A stretch of 11,215 nt of DNA from an uncultured Clostridiaceae bacterium (GCA_958402495.1 CATXTS010000057.1:1-11215); one strand, 5' to 3'. Shown: positions 1 to 7,018, numbered from the stretch's first letter. The notes: generated by a model not told the origin, from the sequence alone. Translations and numbers: made by a program.

Positions 1-433
1 TATATTTTATTTGGTCTGCTAAAACATCGTGTGACCAACCATTTTTTATTGTTTCCCTCATATACCACTTTCTAATTTCCATATCCTTGACTTTACTTAT
101 AAGCAAAACATTATGAGACCATGGTAATTTGGCAGACAATGTCTGCAATATTTGGATATCAGGATATTCTTTATAAAAATTTCGCATATTTCTTAAATTT
201 CTACTTGAAAATCCTTGAATTTCTGGAAACTCTCTTTTTAAATCCATTGATAAATTATCAATAAACTTATTTCCCCATTCTATATTATCTAATATTATTT
301 TTCCTATATGCCAATACATATATATCATTTCTGTATTTACTGCTTGCATTGCTTTATATTGTGATTTTAACACTTCTTGTTTTATGTTTTCAAAAATTTC
401 TTTGTATCTGCTTATATCTATTTCATTTTCCAA
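1..433 (-). CDS. DUF1016 / YhcG-type PDDEXK nuclease family protein, N-terminal part (cut by window edge)
   Basis: Reading leftwards from a TTG at 433 gives 144 uninterrupted codons to the window edge, so the C-terminal part, where this family carries its PDDEXK nuclease fold, is not seen. The visible part is the family's N-terminal DUF1016 domain: YWHIGKII near residues 40-47, GFSSRNLRNMRNFY near 74-87, QTLSAKLPWSHN near 97-108 and the WYMRETIKNGWSHDVL block near 123-138. The TTG is chosen because AGAAGG lies six bases upstream and no in-frame ATG precedes the conserved region. The gene follows tnpV on the same strand after about 118 bases, and a perfect palindrome sits between the two. Family members are often found in mobile or defence-like contexts, but the biochemical role is poorly defined. 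The family call is firm; a defence role is inference. Confidence 0.85.
   Translation of the reverse strand, partial: MENEIDISRYKEIFENIKQEVLKSQYKAMQAVNTEMIYMYWHIGKIILDNIEWGNKFIDNLSMDLKREFPEIQGFSSRNLRNMRNFYKEYPDIQILQTLSAKLPWSHNVLLISKVKDMEIRKWYMRETIKNGWSHDVLADQIKY
125..146. repeat. Intragenic copy of the GCAGACA-N-TGTCTGC palindrome
   Basis: Within the DUF1016 gene, the codons for QTLSAKL contain the core GCAGACA-A-TGTCTGC (132-146), preceded on the left by TAATTTG (125-131). Twenty-one of 22 positions match the larger palindrome at 449-477; only the central base differs. It may simply reflect conserved codons, or it may be a second copy of a binding site. Confidence 0.6.
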
Positions 434-448
434 TTTTTACCTTCTTTC

Positions 449-477
449 TAATTTGGCAGACACTGTCTGCCAAATTA
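449..477. promoter_or_regulatory. Perfect 29-bp palindrome upstream of the DUF1016 gene
   Basis: Two exact 14-base arms (TAATTTGGCAGACA and its reverse complement) flank a single central C at 463. It lies 16 bases upstream of the DUF1016 start codon, just ahead of the ribosome site. No T-run follows on either strand, so it does not look like a terminator, and the one-base spacer fits a DNA-protein site better than an RNA hairpin. An operator or a site recognised by a mobile-element or nuclease protein is inferred. Confidence 0.6.
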
Positions 478-551
478 AATAATATTACTACTGAAAGCAT
501 TATATCATTTATTTTCTTAAATTTCATTAAAAATTCAAAAGAAATTTTACT

Positions 552-947
552 TTATTTGTAAATTATTTCATTGCATACAATTTCTTCTGCACATTGCTTT
601 ATACAATTCATTTTACCTACCCATTCCATTTGATTATTTGCTTTTAGTTCTTCTGTAACATTTTCTTTTTTAGCTATTTGCTTTACTAATTGCTCTACTC
701 TTGCTTTACACTCATCTTCAATATCTAGTAAATGACTTGTTAATTCATTTTTAACTCTCATTAGCATAACTTCTAATCTATGGTGTTCTTCCAAATATTT
801 TAGCCTTAGTCTCCCATATTTTCCTATATTTCCTGTTCTTCTTGGTTTAGGTAATACAATATTTGGCAAATAATAATCTCCGACTAATTTATATTCAATT
901 TCTGTTCTTTCATCAATATAATTTTCTTTTAATTCTTTATTTTCCAT
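552..947 (-). CDS. tnpV: TnpV-like transposon-encoded protein
   Basis: A 131-residue protein that I recognise as the TnpV family (transposon-encoded, as in Tn4451-type clostridial mobilisable elements). The sequence shows the family pattern in order: YKLVGDYYLPNIVLP near the N-terminus, a GRLRLKYLEEH segment, a helical VEQLVKQIAKKENVTEELKA region, and the closing NQMEWVGKMN...AEEIVCNEIIY. The start is the ATG at 947: GGAGG lies eight bases upstream, whereas the upstream in-frame TTG at 962 would overlap that ribosome site. Its function is not established; it is thought to be accessory to transposition. No recombinase is in the window, so this may be a resident fragment or the edge of an element extending left. 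A strong terminator (994-1037) separates it from the ACT-domain cluster. Confidence 0.82.
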   Translation of the reverse strand: MENKELKENYIDERTEIEYKLVGDYYLPNIVLPKPRRTGNIGKYGRLRLKYLEEHHRLEVMLMRVKNELTSHLLDIEDECKARVEQLVKQIAKKENVTEELKANNQMEWVGKMNCIKQCAEEIVCNEIIYK

Positions 948-993
948 TTTCAAATCCTCCAATTTCTATTTATAATTTTACTATTATAAAATC

Positions 994-1037
994 AAAAAAG
1001 ATGAACTTGCAATTTTATTTTTTACAATTCATCTTTT
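994..1037 (-). terminator. Rho-independent terminator of the ACT-domain cluster
   Basis: On the minus strand AAAAGATGAA pairs with TTCATCTTTT (1028-1037 with 996-1005), and the inner TTG/CAA can extend the stem. A run of six T follows (999-994). It ends the leftward transcript carrying the ACT gene and the short prepilin ORF that stops at 1062. Confidence 0.75.
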
Positions 1038-1061
1038 AAATATGTAAAAATTTATAATTTA

Positions 1062-1193
1062 CTAAATTGTTGATAGGAGGAAACCTTTGTTATTACTACT
1101 TTTTAATTTTTCGTCATAAGAGAATATGGTTGTAATGACTAGTGCGATTAAGGTAATTCCTTTATTATGTTTATTGTTTTGTCTTATGTTCAA
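1062..1193 (-). pseudogene. Short prepilin-leader ORF, copy 1 (43 codons, TTG start)
   Basis: A GGAGG (1201-1205) seven bases before a TTG at 1193 opens a 43-codon frame whose residues 11-22 read KGITLIALVITT, the prepilin-type leader also present in the full-length genes at 8233-9039 and 9448-11175. The hydrophobic stretch stops after only about a dozen residues and switches to a polar tail, FSYDEKLKSSNNKGFLLSTI, before a TAG. A normal prepilin continues with a helix of about 25 hydrophobic residues, so this is either a decayed or rearranged pilin gene or a genuine tiny secreted peptide. Copy 2 at 1661-1768 has the same junction (FSYD) and a similar ending (K-FLLS). That argues that the fused form was duplicated rather than that two genes decayed independently. 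Both an intact RBS and a stop are present. Confidence 0.55.
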
Positions 1194-1212
1194 AATAGTA
1201 CCTCCCTTTCTC

Positions 1213-1584
1213 TTATCTAAAGGTATATCCATTTTCTTTTAAAACTTCTATTGCTTTTTCTAATTTATCTGACTTAAGTAATATATAATCTGTATTATAA
1301 GTAGATAATGCAAATATACTAATGTTTGCATTTGCTAAAATACTAGTAATTTTAGATAAAATACCAATTAGTGCAAAATCTAATGTTCCCATTATTTTTA
1401 TCATATTCCAGTTATCTTCTATAATACCATTTGATATATTCAAATTACTTTTTACTACAATTGACAATTCCTCTTCTGTTTTTGTAATAGAATATATTTT
1501 TTCTCCAAATATTTCTTTTGGAACTATCTCATTTGGTCTTAATTTTACTACTTTATATCTATCTTTTAAAATTTTTAATTCCAT
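1213..1584 (-). CDS. Small two-domain ACT protein (ACT_7 / CASTOR-like)
   Basis: A 123-residue soluble protein matching the short bacterial ACT-domain family in which two ACT-like halves pack together. The first half is roughly residues 1-56 (LKILKDRYKVVKLRPNE, then IYSITKTEEELSIVV). The second contains IKIMGTLDFALIGILSKI near 62-79 and ISIFALSTYNTDYILL near 87-102. That last block is the family hallmark and is also the ligand-contacting surface in amino-acid-sensing relatives. The start is the ATG at 1584, five bases after AGAGG; the ATG at 1620 has no ribosome site. Members are thought to bind small ligands such as amino acids, but no target is known here. It sits between two short prepilin-leader ORFs in the same orientation and ends 19 bases before the downstream one. 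Confidence 0.8.
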   Translation of the reverse strand: MELKILKDRYKVVKLRPNEIVPKEIFGEKIYSITKTEEELSIVVKSNLNISNGIIEDNWNMIKIMGTLDFALIGILSKITSILANANISIFALSTYNTDYILLKSDKLEKAIEVLKENGYTFR

Positions 1585-1660
1585 AAATACCTCTTTATTT
1601 TTTATTATTTCTTTATACATATTTTTTCAACCAATCGTTAGAATTTAATTTTTCTATCAT

Positions 1661-1768
1661 TTAATAATGTATTGATAAGAGGAACTTATTGCTATTTCTA
1701 TCATAGTCATAAGAGAATAAAATCGTAATAATTAGTGCAATTATGGTAATTCCTCTTTGTTTTTTCAT
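1661..1768 (-). pseudogene. Short prepilin-leader ORF, copy 2 (35 codons)
   Basis: AAGGAG precedes an ATG at 1768 that opens MKKQRGITIIALIITILF, a prepilin-type leader. As in copy 1 it switches to a polar tail (SYDYDRNSNKFLLSIHY) and stops at 1661-1663. The plus-strand bases GTCATAAGAGAATA are identical in both copies, and the similarity runs from the leader to the stop. The two copies are direct repeats flanking the ACT gene. Too short for a pilin; either a remnant or a small peptide gene. No strong promoter is visible upstream. Confidence 0.5.
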
Positions 1769-2140
1769 AATTTTCTCCTTTTTCTTATGTTTTCTCATAT
1801 TCATTTTTCATTTTTTATTTTAATCATTTTATTTCTTTTTTTTAAGTATTTTTTTCTATATAAGTATATATCATGCTACATAATGTCTTATGTATCAACC
1901 ATTTTATACCCTGTCATTTTTTCTTTTATATACTCTGTTTAATAACTTTTTGTGATAATTTCTTATAACAAAAAATAGATGGGACGTTCTTTATTTTTTA
2001 ATTCCAAAAATTATACTCTTGAAGTATATTGGTTCTACTTTTTATAAAAGTAGAAAATTTTCACATGATGAAATATCCTTCATCTTTTTAAGATTATCTT
2101 CATTTTTTCTCCGCAAAATGTTTTCCCTACGTTCACACAA
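1769..2140. other. Intergenic region without a supported protein gene
   Basis: Very AT-rich. The only structure I see is a perfect 10-bp hairpin with a three-base loop at 2033-2055 (TTCTACTTTT arm) and a 6-bp hairpin GATGAA/TTCATC at 2068-2085 followed by five T on the plus strand, which could be a weak plus-strand terminator. Open frames here are short, hydrophobic and T-driven, with no ribosome site. The stretch from 2267 to 2520, beyond the small RNA, shows nothing I can name. Confidence 0.5.
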
Positions 2141-2168
2141 TGGACAAATAAAATTGGTATATTATAAC
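2141..2168 (+). promoter_or_regulatory. Candidate promoter of a small RNA
   Basis: TGGACA (2141-2146), a 16-base spacer and TATAAC (2163-2168) resemble a sigma-A promoter. Transcription would start near 2174, at the base of the hairpin that follows. There is no ORF downstream before the terminator. Confidence 0.45.
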
Positions 2169-2170
2169 TG

Positions 2171-2266
2171 TAGTTAGTAAATAGATTTACCCTTCTATTT
2201 ACAACTAGTTTAGAAAAACATCCCCTTTTATTTTCGGAAGCGACTTACAAGATAAGTCGCTTTTTT
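2171..2266 (+). ncRNA. Candidate small RNA with C-rich motifs
   Basis: A transcription unit of roughly 90-95 bases with no coding potential. A 5' hairpin is formed by TAGTT-A-GTAAATAG (2171-2184) and CTATTTAC-AACTA (2195-2207), with a ten-base loop containing ACCCUU. A single-stranded stretch with AUCCCCUUUU follows, and then a strong intrinsic terminator (2240-2266). Firmicute small RNAs such as RsaE/RoxS use exposed UCCCC motifs to pair with Shine-Dalgarno sequences. By analogy this could be a trans-acting regulator, but I do not recognise it as a named family. Confidence 0.45.
2240..2266 (+). terminator. Intrinsic terminator of the candidate small RNA
   Basis: GCGACTTA (2240-2247), a five-base loop CAAGA and TAAGTCGC (2253-2260) form a perfect 8-bp stem followed immediately by TTTTTT. 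The orientation is clearly plus strand, yet no plus-strand protein gene lies upstream. Confidence 0.85.
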
Positions 2267-2521
2267 ATGTTGATTTTCTAAAACTTTTTGCTATTTATAT
2301 AAATTTATACATATATTCTATTAGATATAAAAGGATATTTAAAACTTTTCCATCTAATCAACTCCTCTCATTAATCTATTCTATTTACATAAATTATACC
2401 CCATTATCACATTTTTGTAATATACTTGATTAAAAATCATTATCTTTCTATTTCCATCATTTTATGATTACGTTTTATATCTTTGTTACCACTCCTATTT
2501 TTTAAGAAAAATACAAGATTT

Positions 2522-2568
2522 AAAAAAATAGCTAAAAGATATTACTTACCATATCTTTTAGCTATTTT
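2522..2568 (-). terminator. Terminator of the M23 peptidase gene
   Basis: An 18-bp perfect inverted repeat (2525-2542 with 2551-2568) with an eight-base loop begins directly after the peptidase stop codon and continues into a run of T on the minus strand (complement of 2522-2528). Confidence 0.85.
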
Positions 2569-2569
2569 C

Positions 2570-3514
2570 TTATTTATATATATACGTTTGTGGATTTATC
2601 TGTTTTCCATTTTTACGAATCTCAAAATGTAAATGGTTACCAGTTGAATTTCCTGTTGAACCAACTGCTGCAATTTTATCCCCCGCACTTACCGTTTTTC
2701 CTTTTGTTACATATAATTTACTACAATGTCCATAATAGGTTTCAATACCATTTCCATGTGAAATAATGACTAAATTACCATATCCACCCATCCAGCCAGC
2801 ATACGTAACCTTACCATCTGCTGTGGCTTTTATCGTTGTTCCATTTGGTGCCGCAATATCTAGACCTTTATGTGTATGGTCTCTAATACTTTCATTAGCC
2901 CCAAATCTGGAAGTAATATGTCCACTAACTGGTTTTACAGAGAAATAAATTCCATCTAAAGTACAAGATTTAATTCTTTCTTGTTCTTCAATAGCACTCT
3001 TTACTTCTACTTCTGCTACTTGAATAGCAGAGTCTACTTCTACCGTTTCTTGCAAAGTTGCTACATCTTGTGTATAAATTTCATTTACTCGAATATCTAC
3101 TTCTTCTATTTTTTCTGCATATTCTTCTTTAATTTGCCTAGTTGCCTCTTCTGCTTCTGTTTTTGTATTCACATATGTCTTATTTTCTCCATTTAAGGCA
3201 ATCGCATATACTTTATATGTCGTGACAGCTTGTTTTTGTATCTGTGTAAATATTTGTTCTTCATTGGTATCTTTTTGTCTACTAATCCATTCTAACTGAT
3301 ATTGTGGTAGTTCTTCTACATCAACATAGGCCACACTTTCTTCCTCTGGATTGATTATCTCTTGGTCAATTAACTTTTCAAACGCTTCTTTATTAGATAC
3401 ATATCCTACTTCTTCACCAGAAATAGTTACTTTATAAGCTACTTTATATTTCATTATAACAATGGCAAGAATAATAATGAAAGCAACAATTATAATTCTT
3501 AACAGTCTTATCAT
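2570..3514 (-). CDS. Membrane-anchored M23 (LytM-type) peptidoglycan endopeptidase
   Basis: A 314-residue protein with an N-terminal membrane segment (about residues 5-22, RIIIVAFIIILAIVIM) and no lipobox. It has an extracytoplasmic middle region of about 160 residues, partly acidic and helical, and a C-terminal M23 domain (about 190-310). The zinc-site motifs are complete: HKGLD with H215 and D219, YYGHCS with H263, and HLHFE with H294 and H296. Such enzymes cut peptide cross-bridges in the wall during growth or division, acting outside the membrane. The ATG at 3514 has no good ribosome site. AAGGAG at 3562-3567 is followed five bases later by an in-frame ATT (3554-3556), which could add 14 residues. 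A promoter at 3590-3618 and a terminator at 2522-2568 make it a single-gene unit. Confidence 0.9.
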   Translation of the reverse strand: MIRLLRIIIVAFIIILAIVIMKYKVAYKVTISGEEVGYVSNKEAFEKLIDQEIINPEEESVAYVDVEELPQYQLEWISRQKDTNEEQIFTQIQKQAVTTYKVYAIALNGENKTYVNTKTEAEEATRQIKEEYAEKIEEVDIRVNEIYTQDVATLQETVEVDSAIQVAEVEVKSAIEEQERIKSCTLDGIYFSVKPVSGHITSRFGANESIRDHTHKGLDIAAPNGTTIKATADGKVTYAGWMGGYGNLVIISHGNGIETYYGHCSKLYVTKGKTVSAGDKIAAVGSTGNSTGNHLHFEIRKNGKQINPQTYIYK

Positions 3515-3589
3515 ATCTTTTGTGCAATTTCTTATTTTCTTTCCTAGAATATAAATTCACGCTCCTTTTCGTTTTGCACGACAATATCA

Positions 3590-3618
3590 ATTATACTATA
3601 TATTATAAGCATTTGCAA
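3590..3618 (-). promoter_or_regulatory. Promoter of the M23 peptidase gene
   Basis: On the minus strand TTGCAA (3618-3613), a 17-base spacer and TATAAT (3595-3590) form a good sigma-A promoter. The predicted start near 3583 gives a short leader that carries the AAGGAG at 3567-3562. Confidence 0.7.
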
Positions 3619-3750
3619 ATAAGATATTCTAGTTTTCGCAAAAAATAGCAAAATTATGCATAATCAGCCTTATTATTTTCCACAAACTGTTAACTTTTCC
3701 TTATTTTTACTGCATTTTTCTTCCTTTTCTTCCATTTTTCGGCACTTGAC

Positions 3751-3791
3751 AAAAAGAAAAGTGGTACTTTTTTCCTGAAAAGTCCACTTTT
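3751..3791 (-). terminator. Terminator of the NagZ-like gene
   Basis: On the minus strand AAAAGTGG (3791-3784) pairs with CCACTTTT (3764-3757), and the inner ACTTTT/AAAAGT lengthens the stem. CTTTTTG follows. It lies about 20 bases after the stop codon of the family 3 glycosidase. Confidence 0.8.
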
Positions 3792-3810
3792 GTTCCACCT
3801 CTTGGTGTGT

Positions 3811-5058
3811 TTAAGATTCGATTAGTCCTTGTGCATATTTATATGCTAAAATTTTTCGAACAGACTCATTAATTCTTTGTTCGGTTATCCTAGTATCTTT
3901 AACTGCCGTGATAACAGCCTGCCTTTGCTTTTGAAAATCAGAAGTTAATAATAAGTCATTTCCCGCTTCTACCGCCAAGATAGCAATATCGGAAACACTA
4001 CCATACTCGCTTGCTGCATCCATAGCTAAATCATCTGTCATTATAAGCCCTGTAAAATGTAATTCTTCCCTTAATATTTGGTGAACTTTTCTAGATAAAG
4101 AAGCTGGTGTGTTAGGGTCCATTGCTTTAACGATATTATGGCAAACCAATACGGTTTGTGCACCACTATCGATTCCTGCTTGAAAAGGAAGAAAATCTGA
4201 ACTTCTAAAAGTCTCCAATCCTCGATTATCATAAGTAATGGCTGTATGGCTATCTTTGTTATTACCATAGCCAGGGAAATGTTTTAAAGTACAGGCCATC
4301 TTCTGGCCTTTCATTGCTTTTACTACAGTTTCCACATATTGTGCAGTTTGTGCTGCATTTTGACCAAAGCTTCTCGCATATATAAAGTCTAATGAACTAG
4401 TGGAAACATCTGCAACTGGAGCCAAATTCAAATTGATTCCTAGACTTAACAATACCTTTGACTTTTCGGTAGCATCTTCTTTTATTTTCTCTAAACCACC
4501 TTGTTTATATAAAGCTTGTGGTGATAAATACGCTCTAGGAACTAAATTTTCATTGCGGCTCAATCTAATAACCGTGCCACCTTCTTCATCAACTCCAATT
4601 ATCATCGGTACTTTGCTTGCTTTTTGATAGGACTGTATCTGTGTAATCACTTGATTTTTTGTTTTTCCTTCAAAATCTCTTCCAAATAAAATATAGCCCC
4701 CTGGTTGATAAGTCTTTACTTGAGATACTTGATTTTCAGTAGGGCATCTAGCAATAAACATCTGACTAACCTTTTCTTCTAAAGTCATAGTTTGCATTTT
4801 GTTTTCTGCCTTCGCATAATACTCCTCAAATAATTCATTAGCCGCCTGAGGCTGTGCGCTAGTTTCCTCTAAGTTTTGTCCATTTACCTGCTCATTTGTG
4901 CTAACTATATTTACTATATGATTTTCTACTGCATTTGGTACTTCATTTTGCTCGTTATTTCTTCCTAATAAATACATACTGCCTATTATCACTATTACTG
5001 CTAATAGACAAACCGCTATTTTTAACCCTGTATCTGTATAATTCTTTTGTTTTTTCAT
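3811..5058 (-). CDS. Membrane-anchored glycoside hydrolase family 3 protein, NagZ-like beta-N-acetylhexosaminidase
   Basis: A 415-residue protein (from the ATG at 5058) with a basic N-terminus and a membrane segment at about residues 11-31 (GLKIAVCLLAVIVIIG...). A polar, Gln/Asn-rich linker of about 50 residues leads into a single GH3 TIM-barrel. Family marks are PGGYILFGRDF near 119-129, GVDEEGG near 155-161, KHFPGYG at 259-265 followed by the D269-S-H271 pair (the general acid/base dyad characteristic of NagZ), and TDDLAM with D342 as the likely nucleophile. NagZ-type enzymes remove N-acetylglucosamine from muropeptides; an anchored form would act outside the membrane on wall turnover products. 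The ATG is preferred over the GTG at 5067 because AGGGG lies about ten bases before it. A terminator precedes the gene, so it needs its own promoter; only weak -10-like TATAGT/TAAAAT sequences are seen near 5080-5095. Confidence 0.9.
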   Translation of the reverse strand: MKKQKNYTDTGLKIAVCLLAVIVIIGSMYLLGRNNEQNEVPNAVENHIVNIVSTNEQVNGQNLEETSAQPQAANELFEEYYAKAENKMQTMTLEEKVSQMFIARCPTENQVSQVKTYQPGGYILFGRDFEGKTKNQVITQIQSYQKASKVPMIIGVDEEGGTVIRLSRNENLVPRAYLSPQALYKQGGLEKIKEDATEKSKVLLSLGINLNLAPVADVSTSSLDFIYARSFGQNAAQTAQYVETVVKAMKGQKMACTLKHFPGYGNNKDSHTAITYDNRGLETFRSSDFLPFQAGIDSGAQTVLVCHNIVKAMDPNTPASLSRKVHQILREELHFTGLIMTDDLAMDAASEYGSVSDIAILAVEAGNDLLLTSDFQKQRQAVITAVKDTRITEQRINESVRKILAYKYAQGLIES

Positions 5059-5101
5059 GGCTTTCACACCCCTTTATCTTCTGATTTTACTATACTAACC
5101 C

Positions 5102-5147
5102 AAAAATAGCAAATAAAAAACAGATTTTTCTTTGTTCTTATTTGCTA
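5102..5147 (-). terminator. Terminator of the hydrolase/acyltransferase/DUF6320 operon
   Basis: TAGCAAATAA and TTATTTGCTA form a perfect 10-bp stem (5147-5138 with 5116-5107) followed by five T on the minus strand (complement of 5106-5102). It lies ten bases past the last stop codon of the three-gene operon. Confidence 0.75.
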
Positions 5148-5156
5148 CTTCTTTTA

Positions 5157-5720
5157 CTATAAATGAAAAGTTCTTTTTAATGCTTCCATCATTTCCTTCC
5201 AACACAGTGCACAAGTTAAAATTAAATTGGCTATAGAAATCCCCACTGCAATGATACCCATGGTTTTATTGACGACTAAATGACTCGAAATAAAAATAAT
5301 CGGTGTTAGACTATAGATAGCTAGTATTAGTTCATACACAACATAGCGAATATATTTTTTATAACTGGTAATCGTCAAAATCGCCATAATGGCATTGGCA
5401 GCTATAATCACAATGGGAATAGCCATTTGCAATGACCATTTTTTAAAACCTAATAAATAATCCATATATACCATTAAAGCAGAGATGGCTAGCACTTGCA
5501 GTAATACGTGAGAAGCAATGTTTCTATGATGGCATAGTGCATAAATAACCACCACCCAGATATAGACTAAACTGGCAATAGCAATGGCTGCCCAGTGTAT
5601 ATCTGGGCTAGTCATTCGATTAATTAAAAATAGGATAATTGCTAATATAACAGAAGCTATTAACAAATAGGTAAATACTTTTCTACCTTTTTTCGCATTA
5701 ATTCTTTTCGGATATAACAT
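5157..5720 (-). CDS. DUF6320-like integral membrane protein, short form
   Basis: A 187-residue protein with about five to six hydrophobic segments (roughly 16-34, 43-63, 70-90, 98-116, 125-148, 154-175) and few charged loops. I place it with DUF6320, whose members usually begin with a zinc ribbon (CxxC...CPLC) and a PYP-like linker before the membrane part. Here the protein starts at LYPKRINAKKGRK, about where that linker would be, and the zinc ribbon is absent. The start ATG at 5720 lies inside the end of the upstream acyltransferase gene (23-base overlap), with only a weak GGTG ahead, so translational coupling is likely. The conserved pairing with acyltransferase-like and hydrolase-like genes is recalled from related gut clostridia. 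The function is unknown; a partner in membrane acyl transfer is inferred. Confidence 0.65.
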   Translation of the reverse strand: MLYPKRINAKKGRKVFTYLLIASVILAIILFLINRMTSPDIHWAAIAIASLVYIWVVVIYALCHHRNIASHVLLQVLAISALMVYMDYLLGFKKWSLQMAIPIVIIAANAIMAILTITSYKKYIRYVVYELILAIYSLTPIIFISSHLVVNKTMGIIAVGISIANLILTCALCWKEMMEALKRTFHL

Positions 5721-6999
5721 CTAAAACACCATTACTTTCTATTCTAACTGGAATATTTTGTTCTTTTAAAAATTGGTAAAAACGTTTTTCAATACGGTTA
5801 TCTTCTAATATCGTTGTAAAGGTAAATACCAATTCATCATTAAAACTACATGCTGAACATTTAATACTTTCTACTGGTTCTGGTGCAATTAAAAATAAGA
5901 AGTTTTCTATATATTTTTGATACTTACCAATAATACCAATTCTACCTATATTGGAAAAGGTAATCGTTGTATATTTTCTTATCTCTAAATACCCAATCCT
6001 AACAAATATCTTTTTTAAAAATAAAGGTATTGCTCTAATGGCTAAATTATTCCCTAACTTTACATTGCCAGACATCGTTTTTAAGACTTCTTCTTCTGTT
6101 AATCTTTTAGCAAAGTCAGCCTTTACAAATGCTAAAATCTTCTCAAAACTATCTAAATTACCTTCTCTCATCTGTGCTTCTAAAGTAATATAAGAAAAGA
6201 AATTGTTAAGTGTTAGGGAAGAAAAATACTTTTTTAAGTTGACTGGTATACAAACTTTTATTGGCTTTTTCCCGTGATTTGGTAAATAATTCTCTTGGTA
6301 AATTGCATAAATTAAAATAGCCGTTAAATATTGTGTCACCGTACAATCCTTTTCTTGACATTTTTGTTTTAACACTTTTATATCTATGATTTCATGAACT
6401 GCTGCAATAGAGCCTAAAGGCATTTTATCTCCTTTTAGAATATACGCTTTTTTGCTTGAATTATTATTTTTAGCATGTTTATCATAATTTTTTAAATAAC
6501 TATCTTCTACATTATACTCATATTTTCTAGTCGTTCTTAGTTCTATTGCAAATTCTTTAGGGTGTTTTAATTCCAAATAAGTATAGAGAATTTCTCTAAA
6601 AAAATTGGTGGCATTATTTCCATCTGTTAATGTATGGTTTACATCCATATTTATTTTTCTTTTAAAATAGGTTACTTTAAATAAATAATTACGATTTAAA
6701 TCTGGGGCTATATATTGACAAGGATAATCGGTTTCTTGCTCAACTCTAGGTTCTTTTGTATTTTCTTCAAAATAGTACCAGAAAAAACCTTGTTTTAATC
6801 TGACTTTAAAACTAGCAAACTTCTCCAATGCTTGTTTTACTGCTTTTTCTAATAGATGTGGGTTAATTGGTTCTTTTAAAACAGCAGAAATTCTAAAGAC
6901 CGTACTATATCTTTTTCCAGTAGATACTGGAAAAATCTTAGCAGAGTTATCTAATCTTCTCCATGCTGGAATTCTCTCTTCTTTTTTATAAGCCCCCAT
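5698..6999 (-). CDS. Condensation-domain / alcohol acetyltransferase-like acyltransferase
   Basis: A 433-residue cytoplasmic protein with no signal or membrane helix. The N-terminal half has the fold pattern of the CoA-dependent acyltransferase/condensation superfamily, with the catalytic HxxxDG motif as NHTLTDG (H122, D126, G127); the first His of the common HHxxxDG is Asn here. The C-terminal half contains the CIPVNLKKYF block near 249-258 and the ITFSNIGRIG segment near 362, which resembles the DFGWG-side structural region of relatives (SNxG type). Related enzymes (PapA-like, alcohol acetyltransferases, NRPS condensation domains) join acyl groups to alcohols or amines. The substrate here cannot be read. 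It starts 19 bases after the hydrolase gene, with AAGGAAG as ribosome site, and overlaps the DUF6320 gene by 23 bases. Confidence 0.75.
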   Translation of the reverse strand: MGAYKKEERIPAWRRLDNSAKIFPVSTGKRYSTVFRISAVLKEPINPHLLEKAVKQALEKFASFKVRLKQGFFWYYFEENTKEPRVEQETDYPCQYIAPDLNRNYLFKVTYFKRKINMDVNHTLTDGNNATNFFREILYTYLELKHPKEFAIELRTTRKYEYNVEDSYLKNYDKHAKNNNSSKKAYILKGDKMPLGSIAAVHEIIDIKVLKQKCQEKDCTVTQYLTAILIYAIYQENYLPNHGKKPIKVCIPVNLKKYFSSLTLNNFFSYITLEAQMREGNLDSFEKILAFVKADFAKRLTEEEVLKTMSGNVKLGNNLAIRAIPLFLKKIFVRIGYLEIRKYTTITFSNIGRIGIIGKYQKYIENFLFLIAPEPVESIKCSACSFNDELVFTFTTILEDNRIEKRFYQFLKEQNIPVRIESNGVLDVISEKN

Positions 7000-7018
7000 T
7001 ATGCACTTCTTCCTTTCC

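Noticed and set aside
449..477. The palindrome as a terminator between tnpV and the DUF1016 gene
   Set aside because: No T-run follows on either strand, and the one-base spacer is unlike a terminator loop.
948..962. Five-codon N-terminal extension of TnpV from a TTG at 962
   Set aside because: It overlaps the GGAGG that serves the ATG at 947, and the family pattern begins downstream.
1757..1942. 61-codon Phe/Ile-rich ORF on the plus strand
   Set aside because: No ribosome site and simple T-rich composition; it overlaps the start of the short prepilin ORF on the other strand.
3444..3560. 38-codon GTG-initiated peptide directly after AAGGAG, in another frame from the M23 gene
   Set aside because: The spacing to GTG is only one base, the peptide resembles nothing, and the in-frame ATT gives a better-spaced start for the peptidase.
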